Source: Ficedula albicollis
Taxonomy: Eukaryota; Chordata; Aves; Passeriformes; Muscicapidae
Direction: 5' to 3'
DNA length: 64,000 bases
Assembly (NCBI RefSeq): GCF_000247815.1
Contig: NC_021684.1
Coordinates: 10,115,430-10,179,429 of the forward strand
Shown: positions 1 through 11,800 of the stretch, piece by piece
Layout: every line of letters begins with the position of its first letter
How positions within the stretch are numbered: the stretch's first letter is position 1
Position numbers and translations under genes: made by a program
Notes under the pieces: generated by a model
Databases searched by the model: none
Told to the model about the DNA's origin: nothing
The model's input: the letters and a program-made list of their open reading frames with translations, nothing else

Positions 1-616
1 CTCATTGTGCAGAAGATTGAACTAAAAAAAAAAAATCATTCCAAATTTCCATTCACTGGAGTTAAATCTGTGGCAGGTTACTGAAATGTGGTTGATATTT
101 CATTGTTTCTCCCAGAGGCCCATTGACATCAGCTGGGAGGTTTGCTGCAGGTAGGAATGAGGAAGCAGAGTTGTGGAGACAGTGAGAGCAGGTGCCATGC
201 CACCAGTCACGATGCCTCTGCATCAGCGCAGGGCACAGATACCCAAAGTATTTTGGGAAAAGTTCACCTCCCTTCTAGCAGTGACAGAGCCACACTGACA
301 CACTGTTAGAGGGCCAGCAGCACCTCAGCAAATTTATCCAGAGCAGGGCCACTGTGTGCTGGGGAAAGCCTCAGTGTCACATCTGTCCTTGAGCTCTGTG
401 CCCTGGGACATTGTAGGAGAATAGTGTGTAGGAATAGTGCAGAAGGCAATATTTCCCAATGAATTACAGCTCTGCCGACTACTGAGGAGTAGAAACAGCC
501 TTTCCTGCCCAATGAGGATGGGGGTTCTAAAAGAGTGGGCTAGCTGGCCGCTGGTGGCAGTTACAATTACAGTTAGTTGCAGTTTGGGATGGGGTGTGCT
601 GGCTGTGCTGTGAGCA

Positions 617-705
617 GGTAAGGGACACGGGGTCATGCAAGGGACAGACAAGGTAAGATGTTGTGTGGGGGACAGACGGGGTTAGGTGGCCAGGTAAGGG
701 ACAGG
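617..705. repeat. degenerate GGGACAG-type short repeat
   Basis: A core like AAGGGACAG recurs about four times with irregular spacing of roughly 19-28 bases (near 620, 639, 667 and 695). It looks like a decayed minisatellite or part of an unrecognised interspersed repeat. Nothing else supports a function. Confidence 0.35.
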
Positions 706-1888
706 TTTGGATTTAGCCAGTCATGCAGAAGGAAGAAGGAAACTTGCAGAGAGGAGAGAGGGAGTCAGAGCTGTGTGGAGCTTCCTATGAGGAAAGGAGT
801 CAGAGTTGCCTGAAAGAAGTCCACAGAGGGAAGGCATGAAAAGTTTTTAATAAAGGACTGGTGATGGTGCCAGTCTGCTCCATCTTCACATAATTACTAC
901 AGAACATCTTCACACAGGCCACTCATCTGAGCTCCTCGTGATATTGGTTCTCAGGCTGATACAATAATTTTTCCTTTCCAGTTTGAAGGTTCCTGATATG
1001 CTCTGTCTTCTTTTGCCATAAATCAATTTACAAAATGAAAAAAAAAAAAAAAAGACACCAAACCTGTAGCAGTTGAACTGCTGTCTGCTTTGCTCTTGTC
1101 ATGGAAAAAAGCACCTGAATATCACGCGGTGCTTGCCAATTCAATGGTCCTTGAAATATTTACTCAGGTGTTTCTTCCACTTGTTTGCCCAGTTCTTGAC
1201 ACCAAACAGCTACCCAGAGCTGTCTTGGAGCAGTTCAGCCTCCACTGCTGGTTTGTACCTGTTTTTTCGTGCCATTATCTGTATCAGAGAATGATTTCAA
1301 ACATATGGGACTAGCCTCTGCTGCTTATCTTCCTCACCACTAATAGCTGCCTTCATAATTACATGAGGCGGAGTTAGGTGACCTGGGAATTCATATTTGT
1401 GTTGCAATGGGAGAGAAGTGCATTTAGATCATTACTACCAGATGTCCTGGCTCCTCATTTGCGGTAGGAAAAATAATAAGTTTATCAAGTCTGTGGCCTT
1501 CAATCCCATTTGTGTGTGTGAGCTGCTCCCTAACTCCACCAGCCTGGCTAGAGAGACACAGCCAGCACCCCTGTGAGGTCAAGGACATCCATCATCTGTG
1601 CCTGTGACACAGGAGAGGGAACCTGGCTTGGCTGTTTAACATGCTGGCTAGCCTTCACAATGTGAGGTACCAGGGCAGTGTATCCCACCAGACACACCCA
1701 AAGCTGGGAGGAAGGCTGAGGCTTGAATTTACCACTGTGGCAGCTTGCTGTTTTCCCAGCACCTGCATGGAGTAAGGTAAGATACTCATTCTCATAGACA
1801 GGTCCTCTCTCCTTATCTGCTGTGCAATTCTTCAGGATCATAGTTTCATGATCCACCCATTCACTCACAAATCAATGGAAACTAAAAT

Positions 1889-1991
1889 AAAAATATTTAT
1901 ATACACATAAAAATATGTATATATATATATACACAAAGAATGGGCTTTATATATATTCTTTATATATATATATATATATAAAGAATGGGCT
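1889..1991. repeat. AT-rich microsatellite with 32-bp palindrome
   Basis: TA dinucleotide runs lie on both sides of a repeated 12-mer, AAAGAATGGGCT. Positions 1955-1986 read the same on both strands (ATTCTTTA, a TA run, then TAAAGAAT), so the segment could form a perfect hairpin or cruciform. This is typical of unstable intronic simple sequence. Confidence 0.8.
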
Positions 1992-3440
1992 GATCTACAG
2001 AAGGCAACTTCTAATTCAGTTGCCTCAACTGTTATCCTTGGGATTGACCTAGCTTCTTAAGCTTTTAAAATCTTTCCAGATTTTGCCTGGTCCTCATGGC
2101 CAAGGCCTCTTCCAGGCACAATCTGACAAACAGGTGATAGCTGGATCACAGGTTACAGAGGCAGTGAATCAATGCAATATGAACTCATATGGGTAAAAAC
2201 AGCAAATCAGAGTAAGAACTATTTGGCTCAGCCCATCCTAAAATGCTGTTTCTAAATGCCTTACAATAGGTTCATATATAATTTATAGAAGATATAAAAC
2301 ATGTTTAGACTGCGTGTGCAAGCAGTTTTGAGCACAATAGAAGATGTCATACATGGCTACAAGCCATGTTTCTAAACAACCTATTGACCTCTTCAGCAAT
2401 TAATTAAAATGTATTAAAATACCTATTAATCATTCATTAACCCTTTATAAACAATAAATGAGCCTCAGTAAGAAGCAGGACTGAATAGCTAATACCATGT
2501 TTCCAGAGAGTGAGAAGGTCAAATTTAGATGTGAAATGAGCAGGTGCTGCTGCCCAGCAATTCCCCTGACCTGATTTGGCCTCATTTATGGCAGCACATT
2601 TCCAGCTAATGAGCAGGGTAGATGAGCAGCCCTCCCTGGGCAGGCAGCGTTTGCAGAGGTCTCTCCCAGTGCCAGCAGCCCATGCTGCTGCTGGGGGAGA
2701 ATTTGGTGAAAGGTCAAGCTGCATTTTTTGGGGTGGATGTGGCTTGTGAGCTGCAGTGCCATGGCAGTGCCTGCAGCCCTGAGCAGAGTCCTGTGCTGAG
2801 CAAAATATAAGGGCCCTGAATCCCTTCCATTGGTGGGAATATTTATTCTAATGGCAACAACTGTGGGCAGGAGAACTTTAATTATTCATCTGTGCACACT
2901 AAATTTTAACAGAGGGAAACAAACAGTGCTGCAGATAAGCGGCCCGGGGTTTGAACCTCTGCTTTATTTAGCTGGGAACATGGGAAGGTGCTGGAGAACC
3001 AGGTTTTGTTCCAATCTCTCAACCCCCAAGCTTCACAAGTGCAGTATTTACTGTGCCAGACTCCTTAATATGTCTATATTTAATTCCAGTAATGTTCCAT
3101 AACCACTATAATAAAAAACGAGCACTAGACTGATTCTCCATCTAAATCACATAATGGAGGAGACTAAGGGGAACAACTTTTATGGGAGATTAGTCAAAAT
3201 AAATAACTATTAAGCTAGTCCACTGTTAGGCGTGGGCTGTGTGGAGATAAAAACTCATTAGCTCAGCTGGAATATAGTAATTACTACACAGTTCTGCACT
3301 GGTGCAAACAGAGCTGCTTTTATTCCAATGCATGGATTGCAGATTATGTAAATGAGGAAGAATAGACTAGAAAATTAATCCATGGTAAATTTTTGGTTTG
3401 GTTTGGTTTTTTTTTTAAGAATCAAAATTAACACAGGTAA

Positions 3441-3604
3441 TAGGACTCTATCACTGTCACCTATCCTGGGTAGCAGTTGCAAGCACAGAGTAATTTAGAT
3501 TCTTGCATGAACATTTCATTGATAGGACTCTATCACTGTCACCTATCCTGGGTAACAGTTGCAAGCACAGAATAATTTAGATTCTTGCATGAACATTTCA
3601 TTGA
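3441..3604. repeat. 82-bp direct tandem duplication
   Basis: Positions 3441-3522 are repeated at 3523-3604 with two visible substitutions, both G in copy 1 and A in copy 2 (GGTAG/GGTAA and AGAGT/AGAAT). The substitutions argue that this is a real, slightly aged duplication and not a read-joining error. It is intronic with no coding content. Confidence 0.93.
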
Positions 3605-4018
3605 TATTTCTTCCCTTTTCTCTTCCTTTGGCTGTAACACTATTCAAGTGAAAAATTAATTTCTACTTGATATCAGTGAGGAAATAACAAAACTGGATTA
3701 AGCAGCTCTGGTCCCACACGAGACTAAACACACTACAGATATTTTCAATATACATGGTAGGGAAGCAGGACATTCACGTCCTCTGCTCTAAGCTACATAG
3801 GAGGGAGTGGGCAAAACTGCCAGTTCAGAGAGAGACAGTTCCACAACAAGCCCCATTACCTGATGAAATTATAATACTTTTCAGGGACTATGTGCTGCTA
3901 AGAGCAGATCTATTAAACATTTTATAATTTGCATTGAGGTGGTTGTACACATACTTTGCACATCATCTGATATCACGTGGGTGACAGTATCACAGTAAAG
4001 GTGGCATTTTTAATTAGC

Positions 4019-4450
4019 ATCATAGAATCATTTAGGTTGGAAAAGGCCTCTAAGATCACCAAGTCCAACCATTAGCTCAGCACTGCCAAGCCACCCCTAA
4101 CCCATGTCCCTCAGTGCCACAACTGCATGGCTTTTAAACACCTCCAGGGATGGTGATTCCATCACTGCACTGGGCAGCCCATTCCAGTGCTTGACAGTGC
4201 CTTTAGTGAAGAAATTTTCCTTAATATCCAATCTAAACCTCCCTGGCATAGCTTGGGGCTTCAGCCCCTTCCCCAGCTCCATCTCCCTTCTCTGGACACA
4301 CTGCAGCCCCTCAATGTCTTCTGTGTAGTGAGGGGCCCCAAACTGAGCCCAGGATTTGAGCTGTGGCCTCAGCAGTGCCCAGCACAGGGGGACAATCACT
4401 GCCCTGGTCCTGCTGGCCACACCATTGCTGACACAGCCAGGATGCTTTGA
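4019..4450 (-). mobile_element. CR1 LINE, 3' end with truncated ORF2 tail
   Basis: The plus strand starts with CATAGAATCAT, the complement of the CR1 3' terminus, and continues into the usual avian CR1 text. Read on the minus strand, it encodes the C-terminal part of CR1 ORF2: a stretch like APHYTEDIEGLQCVQRR, then GRFRLDIKENFF, then SPSLEVFKSHAVVALRDM. Compared with the family, the piece between the VQRR region and GRFRLDI is much shorter, so this copy carries an internal deletion and is also 5' truncated. It is a dead copy inside a KBTBD12 intron, in the same orientation as the gene. Confidence 0.93.
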
Positions 4451-7321
4451 GTTAAAAAAAAAAAAAATCAACCCTGGATTTCAGTTGATTTCAGTTTCTT
4501 TCTTTCAAATCTATGAAAAAGCCAGCTGGACCAACATCTATAGCCTGAAACTAAAGCTACAATCCCCAGCCACCAGATATAAGCTACAAGTGACAGTGAC
4601 AGCAGAGGACATGGTCCCAGCAAGCAGGCACACGCCCTTTCTTTCATTGCTTTCACCAGAAAAACATTTATAATGCTCAGAAGCAGTAAAAAACAAAGGG
4701 AACCTGATGTGTCAGGCATTTTATAAGGGTTCATACCTGAAGAGCTGCTCCCCCCTGCATCAGGGAGCCACACTAATGAGGCTGCTTCTGCTGGGCACAG
4801 GCTGATGTCAGTAGCTGTCAGCCTGTGCAGGTTGACAGGTTTTTGTTCAATGAAAAGAAAATAAAACACGTCAACAAGAATGCTGTACAGTCAGGCTGCA
4901 AAGGCTGGTTTAAAATCCACTGTTACAGCAGGAAATGTGGCAGTATTTTAGCAGAAATCTGGCTGGCTGTTGCACACTGAGCCCCACTGAGTATTCATAC
5001 TAAGGGTAATATTTTCACTCTGTATTGAACTATAAACTAATGGAAAAAAATTAAAACATGTCTGATTATCTTGAGCTAATTTGTATAAACAACTGGCCAC
5101 AGATGAAGTTTTGCAAGTCTTGTTAAGGAGGAAATAGATTCAACACAAGAAGTGGGTTTTTTTGGGTACTTAGGACTGTAAAAACATCCAATATTCATCA
5201 GCTAGTGATAATACAGAGTTCTCTCAGATGTTTGCACCATCAAACCACAGACACCAAGTCCCTGATGTGTTTGCCCTAGGTAAGCCAAGTTAGAGTCCCT
5301 CACATCCTGATTTAAACATGAAGTTTCAGAGAAGGAGAGCTCCTCAGGGTTCTGAGTTTATTTCTGCTGCCTCAGATCAGATATAAAGCACCAAGGATCT
5401 GAATCTCCCTCTGAGGTGTCTGTGGCTCTCCATCTGCTGCAGGGAGCCTGGGGTTACCAAGGTCTCAGTGTAGGCACTGCACAGAAGTGTCTAAGCTTCA
5501 GCTGAATTTATCCTCTTTCCTCTTCCATGGCCAGCTTTGAACAAGCTTCTAACTTGAACAAGCCTCAGCAGGGGAAGCCTTATAAGCTTTACCAACATAT
5601 CTCGACATTGAAAAATATTCTTTGCAGTTCAGAGGAAGCTTGAACACATTTTGTAGTTCACTCATCTTTTAGGAGGACTCCTATTGCTGCTGTCAGCTGG
5701 CCAAGCTGACTTCCCTTGAGTAGCTGCAGTTTTTCTTCCTGTTCTCCCAGGGGTGATTTTAGGGTTGCACCATTTGTCCTCCCTTCAGGCAGACAAGGAC
5801 TGTGACAGGCAGTACATATGGAATGGGAATCCTGCCATTAAAAAACTTCAGTTGTCACATGGGACTCAGAAAAGATGGTAGCTGAGCAGTACTCATCCTT
5901 TCTTCCAGATTTAGGGCCCTTTAAGCAGTTAATAGCTGCTTTTCAGCTTTGGCTACAGCTTCTCTGGTCTCCACTTGAGCGATCCACTTAGGTCTATAGG
6001 CATGCAGGAAGGATATAGAGCATGACATACACCAGTAAAAAATTAACATGCAACCATGTCTTTACTAGGTCAACTTCCTGCTGGGTGAAGAGTGGGTTTA
6101 AGCAAATCCAAAGGCAAGTGAAGGCTGAAGAGACTGAGACAGGTCTATACTATACAAGGGGTTAGTTTCAGCCCCACAGGCTAAGACTTTCATTGCAGCA
6201 GTGATTTTGGCTTATTTTCCTTTTTTTTCTGCTGCGCTTATTCTTGAATGATCACAGCAGTCCTTTGGCATTAGCAGGCAGAAAACCCAAAGACTACAGC
6301 TGTGCTTCCAGCTCGTTCCAAGAAGTCCAATTGGATGAAAATAAATTACAATGTTTTGTAAAATTGGAATATCCTCTTTCAGTCACATCCCTCACAAAAC
6401 CAAAGTGACATGCCAAGAAGCCCAAAGACCAAAACCAAACAGACACATTCTAAAATAATACTATCTTATACTAAAGCAGCAGCAGCACATGCTGTTCTGT
6501 ACCTTGAAGCTGCTGGGCAGCTGTAATTGTGAAAGTGCAAGTCAAGTCACCCTGTCCAAGCTGCCATGTGACACTAATAACCCTCTCTCACTCCAAAGGC
6601 TACATCAGGCAAGAGTCCTTTCCAGCATGCAGGGAACGTGTGGCCAGGGAAAGACGCCAGCCCAGTGACATCTTCATTTTTAGCTTATGGCCTCTGCCCA
6701 TCCTTGTCTTGATGCTGGTAGCTAGAAGCTGTTATTGTTGTGACCATTTTCCTATAATAACTGCAAAGCCACATTATGAAGCCTGTCTTTAAGGCACAGG
6801 TTCCCCTCAACTCCTAAACTATGTGGTTACTCTTGATTTGACAGTGAGACTCTTATTTTGGCTGCCTTGTTAATAGACACCATAGCAATGTCTAACAGCA
6901 CAACTACATACTATTTCTTTACTGGTGTACAGAATGCACATGTAGGGGGTCAGAATTCAGGTGGCACAGGTAACTGCAAAACTGGCGTTTTCTAACTTTG
7001 ACATTTTGTTTTTCAATCTAAATAACACTATTAGTGCAGAGGAGTTCTATACATAATGATATAGATTGCAATAGTAGAGGGAGGAATCAGGACCCCATTG
7101 AGATGGCATTATAGAAATATACAAAAGATGGTCTTCTTGAAATCCACAGGAGCACTTTCAACCTCTCCCAGAACAACCACTCTTTATACATGACTCAGTG
7201 ACAGAATGTGGTGGTATTGTACAGAAAATGTTTTTATGGCTCTGAAGTTGCCCTAGTCAGAAAATCTCATATTAATCTGTTAGTCATCTGGAACAAAATT
7301 GCTTCATTTTTCAGTCCTAAT

Positions 7322-7482
7322 GATCACAGAGTCATCAAATTGTTTAGGGTGGAAAATACTTTTAAGATCATCCAGTCCAACCATTAACCCAGCACTGCCA
7401 AGCCCACCACTAAACCATGTACCTGAGTTCCTCATCTACACATCTTTTATATCCCTCCAGGGATGGTGACTCAAGCACTTCC
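7322..7482 (-). mobile_element. CR1 LINE fragment, old
   Basis: The segment resembles the CR1 element at 4.0-4.5 kb (TTTAGGGTGGAAAA, AAGATCATCCAGTCCAACC, CAGGGATGGTGACTC) but is shorter and more diverged, and it has lost a clean 3' octamer. It has the same orientation as the other intronic copy. It is non-coding. Confidence 0.85.
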
Positions 7483-8619
7483 CATGATTAGCCTTTTGAA
7501 ATTGTTACCCACTAACTTTAGGCTCTTTCATAATGTTGCTGAGAAAAAGACAACTAGAATGGCACAAGGTTTACTATGGAAACACAGTGATTTGTCATCA
7601 GCATAATTTCTCTGACGTCACAGAACTTCCATCAGAGATGACATGAGAACATGCCTGCTAGGGAGCTGCCAAACAATTGTTTTCAGGAAGCAGCTTCCTC
7701 AAACAGTACCAAATGATAGCAGAAGGCAAGTTGTGAACTAGCTGATGAAAATCATCATTCTAAAATAACAGCAGCTTTAAGTTTAGAGGTTGTTATAAAA
7801 GTAGAAGTTTAATGAGAAGGACATATCTCCCTGTGATACGGTGTGACCATTCCTGGCGAACAGTGAGGCTGACATGACATTTATTAGCAGTGAATAACTG
7901 CCATTGCTATCTGTGCTATTGCTTTCTCCTAGAAAGGAATTTTGGGTGGCAGCTGTATGTAGCAGAATAATTTAAGTGTTCTTGTTTTGTAATCATTTGC
8001 ATTTATAATGAAAAAAAAATAGGTTATATGCACTGGAGATATAGATAAAGCTGAGCAAAGTTGAAAGGAAGAAGACTTAAAAGAAGAAAGGTGTCCATGG
8101 GGCTAGGATTATTTGTAATCACCAGATCTAGAACTTTAGTCTCTTTGTATCTCAGTTCCCTACCCGGGGTACTCATTAAGTACACAAGCTTTTTCAACAT
8201 TGATTACAAAAAGCATGTAAGTAAATAGGCAGAGTGAGATAACATGGCTAAGGACTGATGGACAGAGCCTTTATCTTCAACAAATGTGCCCATGTTCTCT
8301 AATGTCCATAAAACACTACGTTCCCCATATCTATGACTCTAAATGTAAATTCCAAATAATTCTGCTGAGGTTTTAGACTTGGACAGGTTTAGTGCAGATC
8401 AGAAACATCCTTAAATTTTTGTGTTTTGTTAAGGAAAAAAGCAAGAATCAAACAGAACTCAATTCATATTGACATTAGGAGCTGGCAGTCCAAAGGGCAG
8501 AATCAGGTTTGTAGCTCCAATGCCAGTGCCACCTGATAGGGCTGATCACTCATTGGGTCAGTCCATGTCCAGTGACACTGATTTTAACTGCACAGAGGAT
8601 GCTGGACTCATTTTAGTAC

Positions 8620-8817
8620 CTGCTCCATGAAATCCTCCGCAGAGGTACAGCTTCCCTTCCACGGAGCCTGCGCTGGTGGAGTTTGTCCGTAAGGAGAGGA
8701 GGGGAGAAGGCAGAGGGGGTCCATCCCTCCAAAAGTCTCCATCAGGGTTATAAATCTCCACTGCATCGAGACATTTCCGTGTCTGTCCTCTGTCATAACC
8801 AAGGCACCCAATTCCTC
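8620..8817 (-). CDS. KBTBD12: KBTBD12 exon 4 (Kelch repeats)
   Basis: This exon encodes the end of one Kelch blade and most of the next. It opens with GGIGCLGYDRGQ, continues through VEIYNPDGDFWRDGPPLPSP and the conserved LLSLRTNSTSAG, and ends in KLYLCGGFHGA. The double glycines (GGIGC, LCGGF) and the Trp after the aromatic DGDF are the standard Kelch marks. The acceptor reads TTTTTTGCAG and the donor G|GTACTAAAA, both on the minus strand. The exon is 198 bases. It enters by completing the glycine codon begun in exon 3 and leaves after one base, which fits an Asp codon as in human. If the donor is not used, the frame runs 20 codons further to a stop near 8558. This would truncate the last blade. 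Confidence 0.95.
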
Positions 8818-11800
8818 CTGCAAAAAATACATAGGTAAAATGTACCAGTCCCACATTCTGCTGTAAAATACATTGCTGGCTCCATTTTCTGTTTACATCT
8901 TCTCATCTCCCACTCTTTCCTCTTTGCAGCTTCAGAAGTTTGTGAGAACACAAAGCAGAAGCTACAGCACGTCATCCCCAGGCACCAAAGCAAGATCCTT
9001 TCTGAAGTCTCATATCAAAGGAAGGACAAGCAGAATGTCTTCAAAACACAAAGGTATTTTGTTTTGTTTTCTTCCCATAGAAATTGTCATAATTATTTGT
9101 TCTATTTGCTGGACAAATTGCAGTGGATCAAAACCTATTTTTTCAAATATTGTTGGTGGATTTGACCCTGACACGTTACCAACAACTATTTGCATTTGTT
9201 AGTTAGCTTTCCTCAATAAAAGAAAAATATTATACCTATCTCTTACAGCAAATTATACCCATTTCTTAAGGCAAATCAAATTCCAGGAACAAACCCATCC
9301 AACACACAGGAGGGCCAGCTGAGTTATTAGCAGCAAGCCCTACTGTGGAGCAGTTAATTAGGGTGCTTGAAGTCAGTACTCAGGATTGAAACAGATCCCA
9401 TTTTCCTTTTGCTGGACAGGCTGCAGATGTACCTGAGATCCCTGTGCACACTGGAAACACCGTGCCCTGATAGTACTTTGCAAACTCTGCCTTTCCAAAT
9501 CCCTTCCAACCATCAAATCCACATCTTGAATTTACAGCCTTTGGTTCTCGGAATTATTGCGCAGGTTTTCCATCTGTGCCAGTGGACACAATACTCTGTA
9601 ATGAGCACTGATGGCGTTCTTTTGTGCATGTGTGTGTTTGTGACTGCTTTTAAACATAAAATGAATGCAGTAGACAAACCATTTCCACATGGAGGCTGGC
9701 ATTCCAGATACACGTGTAGGGCTGCTCAATTGTGCAAATCCAAAATGCATTGTAAGCATGTAAGCATATGCAAGGGGAAAGGACTGCAAGTGCAACCTGT
9801 GCTGGCTCAGCTGCTTTTAAAAGATATTGCCCCCAGTGCTGTTATGCTGGGCTGTCAGAGAAATGAGCCCCTAGTGCTCCAAGTTTTACTTGCATATGAT
9901 TTTCCACCTACCTCTTAAAATGGACTGTGTTATTTCTTAAATCTTTTGTTCATTCTCCAAAAGTGTTTGCAAGAGGAAGCTCCCTATGAATGGGGATTGC
10001 AACGCTCCAAATTTGCTAACACTGCATTCCTGATCTGTATTTTAGAGTCAGGCAAAAATAAAATCAGTTAAACCTGCATCAGAGCAGCAAAATTAGAATA
10101 AAATTCAGTGTTCTTTATCATCAGCAGGAAGTTCTCCTCTGGCTGAAATTAACAATATTATATAATATTTGAAATTGAAAACCCTTCACCAAGTTTGGTT
10201 TCTATCTCCTTTTCCAGCACAGTGAATTTTTACTTTCCTCAGTACCCAGCAGCAAGGTCCTTGCAGTTTGTACTAGATACCCCTTAGTGTGTGCTTACAC
10301 GAGGCTGGCAGCTCAATGTGCTCCCTATTAACACCCTCAATGAAAGCAGCATTTGCTCTGATGGCTCCTCCTCGGAGGCTTGATTCACCTAGGAGAGCTG
10401 AGGTAGAGATTAACTGCGGTCATGGAATTTTGCTAATCATTTCCATGTCAAAAAGGGAAGCATCATCCTGCTGAGCCTTTCTTACGATGGAGTCTCACTG
10501 AGCTATTCCTTGGAGTATTTCAGAATTCAGACATTTATTTATTATATTGTTCTTTATGCCAGAAGCATTATCCTCTCCTGTGCAGTCTTTTCCACTACTC
10601 CTTAATGCCTCATTAAAGAGGTACCACTCTTAGGACAGGACAATGTTGCCCTAAATTTATCAGGAAAAATTTTAAGAGCTAATCAAGTTTTTTAACTGAT
10701 AGGGCTATTTAATTGATTGCTTATCTCATGGGGTTTCTGATTGTACAGCTTCCATTGTCAGATTCGTGGACTGCAGCATGCAAGACAATTTGCCACCAGT
10801 TTATGTACAGTCCACAGACTGCAGTGGAACACAGAAAGAGATTCTCAAGCCAGTTTTAACTGGGAACCAATAATATTGGAACTCCCCACAGACTAAACTG
10901 GCCCTTTCAAAATACAGCTTTGTGGTGCCAAAGATATTTGGCTGCTGGTTGTCAAGCTAAGTATTTTTAAATTAGCCCAGTGGTTACTGTACCCCACTGA
11001 AAAATATGCACTCATTCAAAAGAAAAGTCTTCATGTGAAAAATGAAAGAGGTTCTTGTTCAATCAGAGAAATAAATGGTACCAGTTAGGGAATGCATGCA
11101 GCATGTCAGAAAACAATAACTTTGCTGATTGCCTTATTATTTCAAGCAGGGAGGGGGAGGTGGACAAAATAGCCCTGAATTTTTCTAGATGCATAATAGC
11201 TGTTTATTTCTTGCTGGTTTTTTATTGTCATTTTCTAAATAGAGTAACTGTGGGGCAAGGTAATGTCAGAAAGAACACAAATAATCAGGTACAAAACTAA
11301 CAAAGAAGTTGGTGACTTTCTGCAAAAAAACCTCCCAACCATTACCTGTTAATGAAGACATTCAGCTGCCACTCCAGGGGATCTACCACCAAATATTTTT
11401 CCTCTATAGTTATTAGAAAAGTAGTTTTCCAGAATCTATTGGTGCATCTTTTCAACAATTTCAGAATTACTACATGTTTTCAAGCATTTATGAAACCTTC
11501 ATGTAGTGGTTTAAGCAACTTATATTTAACCTCTTTTAATTCTGTCTTTATCACAGACAGTCCTGATGGTACAAAATATCTACATTTTATTTAAACCCTG
11601 CACAGCTATTTCAGCTAAATCTAATTTCATATTCAATTTACAATAGCAAAACTAAGTTCTCAGCAAATAGAAAGGAAGACGGAAATATCAGAGGGGAGTA
11701 AAATTTAATTTTCAAGCTTAGAAGAAAAGCATTCTGGAAAACAAGAAATGAACTTCAACCTCCTCTCTTAAAGCAATATTAACACTGAAAGGTTGCTAAC

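Larger units (their letters stand above)
1..8619 (-). other. KBTBD12: KBTBD12 intron after exon 4 (last exon not found)
   Basis: This is sequence downstream of the fourth visible KBTBD12 exon on the minus strand. I looked for the expected last exon, about 60 codons finishing the final Kelch repeat and the C-terminus, and did not recognise it. It probably lies left of the window, though a diverged copy could have been missed. The block holds two CR1 fragments, an 82-bp tandem duplication, an AT-rich palindrome and a weak GGGACAG-type repeat. The short open frames here show no domain and no exon-like borders. Confidence 0.6.

Noticed and set aside
305..840. Possible retroviral LTR (AATAAA near 850, repeated GGGACAG motifs)
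   Set aside because: No paired LTR, primer-binding site, target duplication or retroviral coding sequence could be found.
8558..8619. Continuation of KBTBD12 exon 4 to a stop codon
   Set aside because: A good GT donor with the right phase lies at 8619, and the human protein continues differently, so this is intron read-through and not the main product.
9367..9918. 183-codon plus-strand frame inside KBTBD12 intron 3
   Set aside because: It starts at TTG, has no domain or splice-bounded structure, and lies antisense in an intron.
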